Shown in pieces: positions 1 through 5,489 of a DNA stretch of 9,266 bases. Origin of the DNA: Anaerolinea sp. (GTDB lineage: Bacteria; Chloroflexota; Anaerolineae; Anaerolineales; Villigracilaceae); NCBI GenBank assembly GCA_020720965.1, contig DYNS01000096.1, forward strand, positions 1-9,266, written 5' to 3'. A model generated the notes under the pieces. It saw nothing but the letters and a program-made list of their open reading frames with translations, made no database searches and was not told the DNA's origin. Positions within the stretch are counted from its first letter, which is position 1; each line of letters starts with the position of its first letter. Made by a program: the position numbers and the translations under genes.

Positions 1-11
1 CGGGTTCGCGA

Positions 12-86
12 CTACCTTGTTTTCCCTCTAGACATTGCCAGAAAACCCCAGAAAATAGCCCAGGCATTAATGCGTTTTGTGTTCAT
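12..86 (-). pseudogene. Start of a second ABC permease subunit, interrupted at the window edge
   Basis: The ATG at 86-84 overlaps the stop of the preceding permease gene as ATGA, the usual coupling of two permease genes in an importer operon. The frame encodes only 24 residues, beginning MNTKRINAWAIFWGFLAM, which looks like a short charged N-terminus followed by the first membrane helix of a permease. It then turns polar and meets TAG at 14-12. Importers of this class normally carry two permease genes after the binding protein, so a second permease is expected here. Either the gene is broken by a stop or frameshift, or the last 30-40 bases are a sequence-end or joining artefact. The frame and overlap are seen directly; the permease identity is inferred from position and the hydrophobic start. 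Confidence 0.45.
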
Positions 87-1003
87 TGTTTAATCCAGCG
101 TGAAGTTTGGCGCTGCAAAACGGTGTAAGCCACGATGGTTAAAGCCATGATGATGACCATGCCAAATGCCAGGGCATAGCCTTCGTGTGGATTTCCCAGT
201 ACGTCACCGCGAATTTGCTGACCCACAAAAATGGTCACCAATGGAATGCTGCCGCCGGTCAGTGCCTGGGCGGTGGCATAGGCGCCGAAAGCATTACCGA
301 ATAACAGGAGGCTGGCGCCGAGGATGGAAGGAGTCAGCACCGGGATGGCGACATCGCGCCAGTAGTGCCAGTTGGATGCGCCCAGATTGGCTGAAGCCTC
401 GCGCCATTCCTTTTTCAGGCCTTCCAGCGCTGGGGTGATGGTCAGGACCATTAGCGGGAATTGGAAGTAGGTATAAGCCAACACCAATCCGCTCAGGCTG
501 TACAGGTTGAAGCCGTTATCGTATGGGTTGAATGGACAAATTTCAAGGCCCGCTGCGTCAGGGAAACAGATTCCCTTGAGGATGGCGGTGATGAAACCGG
601 TACGCCCCAGGGTGGCGATAAAAGCAAAAGCCAACGGCACACCGCCAAAGTTGGCAGCCAAGCCAGAGAAAGTCATAATCACATTGCGCATCCAGCGCGG
701 GGAATTGCCAATTGTTACCGCATACGCTACGAAAAACCCAAACAGACCGCCGACAGATGCCGTCAAAAAACTGACTTGCAGGCTGGTGAGGTAGGCCTTG
801 ATAACATTCGGGTTACGAAAAACAGCCATATTTTCCAGCGTAAAAGCACCACTGCGATTGAGAAACGCGCCGCTGAACAAGTTGAACGAGGGAATGATGA
901 GGAAAAAGGTGATAAATGCAAAAAATGGAAGCAAGCCGAGCCAGTTCCAGAGCGGATGTTCGCGCCAGGCGCGAGAGACGGAGATTGGTTGGGAAAGAGA
1001 CAT
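83..1003 (-). CDS. ABC transporter permease (binding-protein-dependent importer, inner-membrane subunit)
   Basis: This 306-residue integral membrane protein forms half of the translocation channel of an ABC importer. Hydrophobic segments lie near residues 20-40, 73-97, 107-130, 165-190, 224-246 and 275-297, giving about six helices. The cytoplasmic EAA loop that docks on the ATPase is clear at about 200-226 (REASANLGAS, then a conserved Gly and IPVLTPS). The length and helix plan fit the first permease of iron/spermidine/2-aminoethylphosphonate-like importers. I chose the ATG at 1003. A GTG at 1048 would add 15 residues, but it lies inside a strong hairpin and the added residues look unlike a permease N-terminus. 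Neither start has a convincing Shine-Dalgarno, so the exact start is uncertain. It follows the binding-protein gene by 70 bases and overlaps the next frame as ATGA. The substrate cannot be read from the sequence. Confidence 0.9.
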   Translation of the reverse strand: MSLSQPISVSRAWREHPLWNWLGLLPFFAFITFFLIIPSFNLFSGAFLNRSGAFTLENMAVFRNPNVIKAYLTSLQVSFLTASVGGLFGFFVAYAVTIGNSPRWMRNVIMTFSGLAANFGGVPLAFAFIATLGRTGFITAILKGICFPDAAGLEICPFNPYDNGFNLYSLSGLVLAYTYFQFPLMVLTITPALEGLKKEWREASANLGASNWHYWRDVAIPVLTPSILGASLLLFGNAFGAYATAQALTGGSIPLVTIFVGQQIRGDVLGNPHEGYALAFGMVIIMALTIVAYTVLQRQTSRWIKQ

Positions 1004-1020
1004 GGAGTAGTAAAAGGAAG

Positions 1021-1050
1021 GCGTGACCCGGCAAGAAAGCCGGGCCACGC
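1021..1050 (-). terminator. Intercistronic hairpin between binding-protein and permease genes
   Basis: The two 12-base arms are GCGTGACCCGGC (1021-1032) and GCCGGGCCACGC (1039-1050), separated by a 6-base loop. Read as minus-strand RNA, all 12 pairs form, with one G-U wobble. Read as plus-strand RNA the same position is an A-C mismatch, so the structure favours the operon's transcript. Only a broken T-rich stretch (CTTCCTTTTA) follows it, so it is more likely a partial terminator or a 3'-end stabiliser than a full stop. Such hairpins often raise the amount of solute-binding protein relative to its permeases. The structure is seen in the sequence; the role is inferred. Confidence 0.7.
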
Positions 1051-1073
1051 GGAGAGAGGTTTACGGAAAAGGG

Positions 1074-2231
1074 TTACTTGATGTCGAGACCGACCACGCT
1101 ATCCCACTGAGTTTTGATAATCTCGCGGGCAGCATTGAGTTGGTCAGCGCTGGGGACGACTGCGTTTTCGATGACAGCCGGGTCGGGCATTTTGGCTTTC
1201 AACTCATCGGAAACTACGCCGCGCTCAAGCATATCGCCCAAGCGGGCTGGGGCGCAGTAGCCTTGCATCCAGAGGCTTTGACCTTCGTCAGAGTACAGGA
1301 ATTCCTGCCACAAGCGGGCGGCAGCGGGGTGCGGAGCGTAGGCGCTGATGGCTTGCAGGTAAAAACCACCCCAATTGACCGATGCGGGGTAGACAATTTC
1401 GAGCGGTGGGTTGCCGTTGAAAGATTCGGCGTTGGCAAGCGCCAGATAGTTCCACTGGAAGGTGATGGGGGTTTCGCCTTTGGCAATCGAACCGGTGTTG
1501 GCGATGAGCGGCAGCAGGTTGCCGGCAGCATTCATTTCCTTGAAGAATTCCAAACCGGGCTGAACGTTATCGAGCGAGCCGCCATTGGCTATGGCGGCAG
1601 CATACACCGTTTGGGCAGCCTGGTTGGAGGCACGCGGGTCTCCGGCAATGGCAACCTGACCATTGTATTTCGGGTCGAGCAGGTCTGCCCAATCTTGCGG
1701 CACATCCTTGACAACATCCAGGTTTACTTCAAAAACGAGCACGCCGTTATAGTCGGTGTAGAAATAACCGTCCGGGTCTTTCAATCCGGTGAGGCTGTCC
1801 CAGGTGGCGACCTTGTAAGCGGCTAACAGCCCCTGCTCTTTGGCGAGAGGACCATAAGCGGGACCTACATCGATGACATCGGGGGCTTGCGGACCCTTGT
1901 TTTCTTTGTTGTCGATGATGGCTTGGACTTCATCGGCAGAACCGGCTTCGGGGTTGATGGAATTGACCTTGATGCCATACTTGGCGGTGAAGGCGCTCAT
2001 CATTCCGCCGTAATTGCACCAGTCATCTGGCAGGGCAATAACATTCAATTCGCCTTCGGCTTTGGCTGCGGCAATCAGGGCATCCATACCGCCGCCTTCT
2101 TCAACAGATTTGACAGTGCTCCAGTCTACATTGGCGGGAGCGGGGGCAGCCGCGGGTCCACAGGCAGACAGCAACATCGACAATAGCGCCAGAAGCGAAA
2201 ACAAAGACAGAGTGATACGATTGAAACGCAT
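1074..2231 (-). CDS. ABC transporter solute-binding lipoprotein
   Basis: This 385-residue extracytoplasmic binding protein captures the substrate and delivers it to the permease encoded downstream. Residues 1-24 form a lipoprotein signal peptide ending in the lipobox L21-S22-A23-C24, followed by an Ala/Pro linker. The mature part is a type-2 periplasmic binding fold. It has a first-lobe stretch containing WCNYGGMMSAFTAKYGIKV, and the family-typical VPQDWADLLDPKYNGQVAI around residues 175-200. This pattern belongs to the iron/polyamine/2-aminoethylphosphonate-like group of binding proteins; the ligand cannot be decided by eye. The start is supported by AAGGAG (minus strand, 2243-2238), six bases before the ATG. 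It is first in a minus-strand operon with the permease 70 bases downstream, and is divergent from the propeller lipoprotein gene at 2476. Confidence 0.93.
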   Translation of the reverse strand: MRFNRITLSLFSLLALLSMLLSACGPAAAPAPANVDWSTVKSVEEGGGMDALIAAAKAEGELNVIALPDDWCNYGGMMSAFTAKYGIKVNSINPEAGSADEVQAIIDNKENKGPQAPDVIDVGPAYGPLAKEQGLLAAYKVATWDSLTGLKDPDGYFYTDYNGVLVFEVNLDVVKDVPQDWADLLDPKYNGQVAIAGDPRASNQAAQTVYAAAIANGGSLDNVQPGLEFFKEMNAAGNLLPLIANTGSIAKGETPITFQWNYLALANAESFNGNPPLEIVYPASVNWGGFYLQAISAYAPHPAAARLWQEFLYSDEGQSLWMQGYCAPARLGDMLERGVVSDELKAKMPDPAVIENAVVPSADQLNAAREIIKTQWDSVVGLDIK

Positions 2232-2234
2232 TTA

Positions 2235-2277
2235 ATTCTCCTTGGAAAATAGTAAATATTGGGACAACAGGGAGAAT
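2235..2277 (-). promoter_or_regulatory. Possible Shine-Dalgarno-sequestering stem in the binding-protein leader
   Basis: On the minus strand, ATTCTCC (2277-2271) is perfectly complementary to GGAGAAT (2241-2235), which includes the Shine-Dalgarno of the binding-protein gene. The loop between them would be 29 bases. Pairing would hide the ribosome-binding site. Seven pairs with a long loop is a weak structure and could arise by chance. Confidence 0.3.
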
Positions 2278-2402
2278 AATAAACCCCAACCATTAAGCTT
2301 TTTTTTGCAAGGAATTAACGACCAATTAATCTTGTGTGAAAAAAGAACGCACTTACCGCAACCCGAAATTTTTTTACAACTTTCTACCCCGGTCTCACCC
2401 AT

Positions 2403-2433
2403 TTGTCATTGTGGGCGTGCTTTGCCGTACAAT
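2403..2433 (+). promoter_or_regulatory. Candidate sigma-70-type promoter for the propeller lipoprotein gene
   Basis: TTGTCA (2403-2408) and TACAAT (2428-2433) resemble -35 and -10 boxes separated by 19 bases, slightly longer than the ideal 17. Transcription would begin near 2440, giving a leader of about 35 bases that contains the Shine-Dalgarno at 2464. Spacing makes this plausible, not certain. Confidence 0.4.
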
Positions 2434-2463
2434 AAATATGACAAACCCCGCCACCCCACAAAA

Positions 2464-2478
2464 AGGAGACCTGCCGTG
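2464..2478 (+). promoter_or_regulatory. Ribosome-binding site deciding a GTG start
   Basis: AGGAG at 2464-2468 is seven bases ahead of a GTG at 2476. This fixes the start of the lipoprotein gene, because the residues directly after it form a clean lipoprotein signal peptide. The longer open frame reaching back to 2242 crosses the control region and has no comparable signal. Confidence 0.85.
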
Positions 2479-4458
2479 AAAAAACTAACCCCATTTTTCC
2501 TCATCCTTCTCCTGTTCTTCACCAGCCTTGCCTGCAATTTTGGCGCAAAACCCAAAAACGCCCCAACCCCGGTGGAGACGGATGCCTGCTGTCTTAACGA
2601 AGCCGCCACGCCAGAGCCGCAATCAGCAGAACCCGCCGCCCCCCAAGCCTCCGGTTTGGAGCCGGGCTGGCACGCCTTCACTAACGCCAACGCCGTGCGC
2701 GAGGTCATTGTGCAGGACGGTATTCTCTATGCTGCCACCCTGGGCGGGATGACGACCTGGAACCTGGAAGGCAAACTGCTAGCACATTACACCCCGCAAG
2801 ATGGCATGGGGCATGTGAGCGCGAATAGCATCGTCTACTGCGAGATTCCCGCCCCGCGAATCCTGGTTGGCACCCTCAGCGGAATCAGCGTTTTCGACCC
2901 GCAAACCGGCTCCTGGACGAATGACCTGCCCTTGCCCGAAGACAGTCGCCTTGCAGCCAGCAAAATCGAGCGCCTATACTGCGACCAAGCCAACAATCGC
3001 CTGCTTATTGGCAGTTACGGGCTCAGCGTGTTGGACCTGAAGAGTGGCGAATTGCAACAGTTCACCAGCGAGCAAGGGCTGCGCTGGGACTCCATCAGCG
3101 ATATCACCGTCCTGGGGACGGATATTTGGGTGGCGCATGGTTACAAGGGCATTGCCCAAATCTCTAAGGGCAAAGTTACCGCTTTCGGCACCGCCGAAGG
3201 GCTGCCGGACGAATACGCCTACTCCCTCGCCACCGCTCCAGACGGCACCCTCTGGATTGGTGCATCCAGCGGGCTTATTTCGTATAAAGCCGGGAAATGG
3301 GTTCATTATGATGCCGACTCACCCTCCCGCCTGAGCGATGTTCACGCTTTGGAAATTGCCCCAGACGGGGAAATTTGGGCAGCCACCTTGCCCCTCGGCA
3401 TCGGGAGGCTGTGCCAGTTCCAGCCAGACGAGGCAGTTTGCGCGGTAGATTTTCAGGAGAAAGACAATCAGGGCATTTTCACCCTCGCCCTGACCGAATC
3501 TGGCGTGCCGGTGTACGGCACGGGCAAGGGGCTTTATCGCGTGGAAAACGGCGCGGCGCAAGCCTTCCAAACCCCCGACTTTCTCGCCAGTAACTTTGTC
3601 GATTCCCTCGCCTCTGCACCGGATGGTAAGTTGTGGGTCGGCACGGATGCCGGGATTCAGGTTCTCAACCCTGCCAAACCCGCCGAAGCCTGGCAGACCT
3701 TTCGCCAGGGTGAAACCGACTCCATGGGCGGCAATTGGGGCAAAAGCATCGCTTTCGACAAGAATCAATCGGTCTGGTTCGCCTTCACCAACGGCTCTGC
3801 CAGCCGCTACCAAAACGGAAACTGGACAACCTTCCCGGAAATTTACTCTTTTGATGCGGTGGCTGTGGACGAGAAGGGGCGCGCCTGGTTTGGCGATGAC
3901 AGCAAGGGAGTTGTCGTCCTCAACCCAGATGGCACACAGGCGATGACCTTTAGCACCGCCAACGGCTTGCCGGGTGATAATGTGCAGGCGATTGTGGTGG
4001 ATTTATCTGGCAGGGTTTGGATTGGCACAGACCAGGGGCTTGCCAAAGTGGAGAACGATGTTCTGGAGGTGGTTTTTGGCGCAGACAGCCCGGAATTGCC
4101 CAACAAATACATCCGCGCCCTGGCAGTCGATTCTAGCGGGGCGCTGCTTATTGGCACTTTTACCGGGGTTGTGTCTTATGACGGAACCAAAACCAGCCTG
4201 CTTCTGGACTTTTTAAAGGCAGGTTTTAGCGAAGCCCGCCTGACTACGCTGGCGGTTGCCCCCGATAACCGGGTTTGGATTGGTACGGATAAGGGCTTGC
4301 TTGTCCCGACAGGCTCCGGTTGGGAACTTCTCACCACCGCCGATGGCTTGCTGACCAATTACATTTCTGCCCTGCATGTAGATTCGTATGGCGCGGTTTG
4401 GGTGGGCGGCGGCGGCTCCAATTTTGATGGCGGCGGAATGCTTCAGATTGTGCCTTAA
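2476..4458 (+). CDS. Secreted lipoprotein with about 14 two-component-regulator-type propeller repeats
   Basis: This 660-residue protein starts with a lipoprotein signal peptide (MKKLTPFFLILL onward) ending in lipobox S17-L18-A19-C20, then a Pro/Ala/Glu-rich linker to about residue 65. From about residue 82 to the end I count roughly 14 repeats of about 40 residues. Each is built around W-(I/V)-G-T-x-x-G-(I/L), as in GTLWIGASSGL, GKLWVGTDAGI (from residue 384), GRVWIGTDQGL and NRVWIGTDKGL. The preceding strands often end in A-(P/V)-D. These are Reg_prop-like blades, and 14 fits two seven-bladed propellers. In hybrid two-component sensors this arrangement is the extracytoplasmic ligand-sensing part, but here no membrane helix, kinase or Y_Y_Y domain follows. 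The protein is therefore probably an anchored surface binding or sensing module. Its ligand is unknown. The next gene begins 48 bases downstream. Confidence 0.85.
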   Translation: MKKLTPFFLILLLFFTSLACNFGAKPKNAPTPVETDACCLNEAATPEPQSAEPAAPQASGLEPGWHAFTNANAVREVIVQDGILYAATLGGMTTWNLEGKLLAHYTPQDGMGHVSANSIVYCEIPAPRILVGTLSGISVFDPQTGSWTNDLPLPEDSRLAASKIERLYCDQANNRLLIGSYGLSVLDLKSGELQQFTSEQGLRWDSISDITVLGTDIWVAHGYKGIAQISKGKVTAFGTAEGLPDEYAYSLATAPDGTLWIGASSGLISYKAGKWVHYDADSPSRLSDVHALEIAPDGEIWAATLPLGIGRLCQFQPDEAVCAVDFQEKDNQGIFTLALTESGVPVYGTGKGLYRVENGAAQAFQTPDFLASNFVDSLASAPDGKLWVGTDAGIQVLNPAKPAEAWQTFRQGETDSMGGNWGKSIAFDKNQSVWFAFTNGSASRYQNGNWTTFPEIYSFDAVAVDEKGRAWFGDDSKGVVVLNPDGTQAMTFSTANGLPGDNVQAIVVDLSGRVWIGTDQGLAKVENDVLEVVFGADSPELPNKYIRALAVDSSGALLIGTFTGVVSYDGTKTSLLLDFLKAGFSEARLTTLAVAPDNRVWIGTDKGLLVPTGSGWELLTTADGLLTNYISALHVDSYGAVWVGGGGSNFDGGGMLQIVP

Positions 4459-4469
4459 TCGCATTGGTT

Positions 4470-4497
4470 GTGGGGCGCAACATTGTTGCGCCCCTAC
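4470..4497. repeat. GC-rich palindrome, candidate dispersed REP-like repeat
   Basis: GGGGCGCAAC (4472-4481), a three-base loop, and GTTGCGCCCC (4485-4494) make a perfect ten-pair stem. The right flank continues CCCCTAC. The left flank GTGGGG looks like the mirrored GTAGGGG with one base missing, as if a once longer palindrome has decayed. No T-run follows, so it is not a classical terminator. Palindromes of this form are, from memory, dispersed many times in some Chloroflexota and other genomes, but no second copy is present in this window. It ends directly before the Shine-Dalgarno GGAGG at 4498-4502 of the next gene. Confidence 0.65.
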
Positions 4498-4506
4498 GGA
4501 GGAAAT

Positions 4507-5439
4507 ATGCGCCAACTGACCGATTTAACCGCAGAATATGCCAAGCGCCGCCTGTTTATGGGCTGTCTCAGCGCCATCATCGGTATCCCGGTCATGTGCT
4601 GCTGCCTGCTGGGGTTATTCAATTTTGGCTTGCCATGGATGGATTCTCTTGCCCGCAGCGGGGATGAAAGCCTTGTTACCTGGGTGTTGGTGGGCGGCGG
4701 AATCTTAAGCCTGTTTGTTTTGCTCGGCATCCCGGTTTTGCTTACTTTGGTCGTTATCCGTCAGCGTGCAACCTCTCTCGATGCGGTTTTTACGCCTCTG
4801 GGCTTGCGCGGCGGCAACTACCTCATCTACGGGCGGCATTATCAGGGGCAGGTTGCCGGGCGGGAGATGGATGTGTACCTGTATCGCGGTCCCACCATCG
4901 AATTGCGAGTGCAAACTCGTGTCTTCACCCGCCTTCAAATTTTTCACCGCGATTCCATTCCGGCTGGGGTGGCGCGGATGTGGAACAAGCGCCCCCTCGC
5001 CTCCCCGCCCGGTTTGGAAGAGTACGTTATCTATCCTCTGGACGAATCTTGGGCAGGCGGCTGGCTGGGCGCAGAGCAGGTTGCAGAAGCCATTCGCACC
5101 CTGATGACGGTAGGGGCGGAATGGGCGGTTTTTCGTACTGTTGAACTCCAACCCGGCGAGGTTGTTTTGCACCTGTACCGCTCTCGTGGGGTGTTTGGCG
5201 TTTCCCTCCCGCCTCAGGTCGCCTTCGCCTGGCTGACCAGCCTCCAAACCCTTGCCGCCGCCGCCGAAGCGCAGCCCGCCCCTTCCATTACCGCCGAACC
5301 TCCTCGGGTAGCCTTGCGCCAATCCCGCGAGCGGGTGAACAACATTCAAAAATATGCCATTGGCTTCATCGTTTTTGTCATGCCGCTCTGTTTCATTGCC
5401 ATTGGCGCGTTGGTATTCCTGCTTGCCTCGCTTAACTAA
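4507..5439 (+). CDS. Hypothetical membrane protein with three predicted helices
   Basis: I do not recognise a family for this 310-residue protein. Hydrophobic segments lie at about 17-40 (containing the cysteine cluster MCCCL at 30-34), 58-84 and 283-307. Between the second and third helix sits a soluble domain of about 200 residues (85-280) with alternating short hydrophobic and charged stretches, probably mixed alpha/beta. It contains a Pro/Ala-rich stretch near 252-266 (AAEAQPAPSITAEPPR). The ATG at 4507 is chosen because GGAGG at 4498-4502 precedes it; the spacing of four bases is short. An upstream ATG at 4468 would translate through the palindromic repeat and is less likely. It probably shares a transcript with the lipoprotein gene 48 bases upstream. 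Its function is unknown; the pairing with a lipoprotein suggests an envelope role, which is only inference. Confidence 0.75.
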   Translation: MRQLTDLTAEYAKRRLFMGCLSAIIGIPVMCCCLLGLFNFGLPWMDSLARSGDESLVTWVLVGGGILSLFVLLGIPVLLTLVVIRQRATSLDAVFTPLGLRGGNYLIYGRHYQGQVAGREMDVYLYRGPTIELRVQTRVFTRLQIFHRDSIPAGVARMWNKRPLASPPGLEEYVIYPLDESWAGGWLGAEQVAEAIRTLMTVGAEWAVFRTVELQPGEVVLHLYRSRGVFGVSLPPQVAFAWLTSLQTLAAAAEAQPAPSITAEPPRVALRQSRERVNNIQKYAIGFIVFVMPLCFIAIGALVFLLASLN

Positions 5440-5454
5440 GTCGCTGCTGGGTGC

Positions 5455-5489
5455 TTGTTGATTTGCCTTCCTCGCACTATACTCAAGTT
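5455..5489 (+). promoter_or_regulatory. Promoter of the GntR-type regulator, giving a leaderless or near-leaderless mRNA
   Basis: TTGTTG (5455-5460) and TATACT (5478-5483) are separated by exactly 17 bases, close to the consensus for a housekeeping promoter. The start point expected six or seven bases after the -10 box falls at 5490, the A of the ATG. There is no Shine-Dalgarno before this ATG, which fits translation of a leaderless transcript. The boxes are seen directly; the start point is inferred from spacing. Confidence 0.6.

Larger units (their letters stand above)
2232..2475. promoter_or_regulatory. AT-rich divergent control region
   Basis: This 244-base gap lies between two divergently read genes and must hold both promoters. 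It is clearly more AT-rich than the flanking genes. Visible elements are the two Shine-Dalgarno sites at its edges, a plausible plus-strand promoter (2403-2433), and a direct repeat AATTAA at 2313-2318 and 2324-2329 (11 bases apart, about one helical turn). There is also an eight-T run near 2299-2306 and a 7-base inverted repeat that could cover the Shine-Dalgarno of the binding-protein gene. I found no convincing -35/-10 pair for the minus-strand operon. A frame open through part of this region upstream of 2476 lacks protein-like composition, and I do not count it as coding. Confidence 0.6.

Noticed and set aside
1004..1048. GTG start at 1048 for the permease
   Set aside because: It would start translation within the stem of a strong hairpin and add 15 residues unlike a permease N-terminus; the ATG at 1003 is preferred, though neither has a good ribosome-binding site.
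1023..1826. Long plus-strand open frame (267 codons) opposite the binding-protein gene
   Set aside because: It lies entirely antisense to a clear lipoprotein binding-protein gene, has no ribosome-binding site, and its translation has no recognisable domain; it is a codon-bias shadow.
2242..2475. N-terminal extension of the propeller lipoprotein to an ATG at 2242
   Set aside because: The extension crosses the AT-rich divergent control region and would put about 78 unstructured residues before the signal peptide. The GTG at 2476 has an ideal Shine-Dalgarno and starts the lipoprotein signal directly.
4472..4494. Intrinsic terminator for the propeller lipoprotein gene
   Set aside because: The stem is strong but no T-run follows on either strand, and the next gene begins 13 bases later with its Shine-Dalgarno adjacent.
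4705..5349. Minus-strand open frame (214 codons) opposite the three-helix membrane protein
   Set aside because: The plus-strand frame has membrane helices, a Shine-Dalgarno and operon context. The minus frame is Gly/Arg-rich without domain features.
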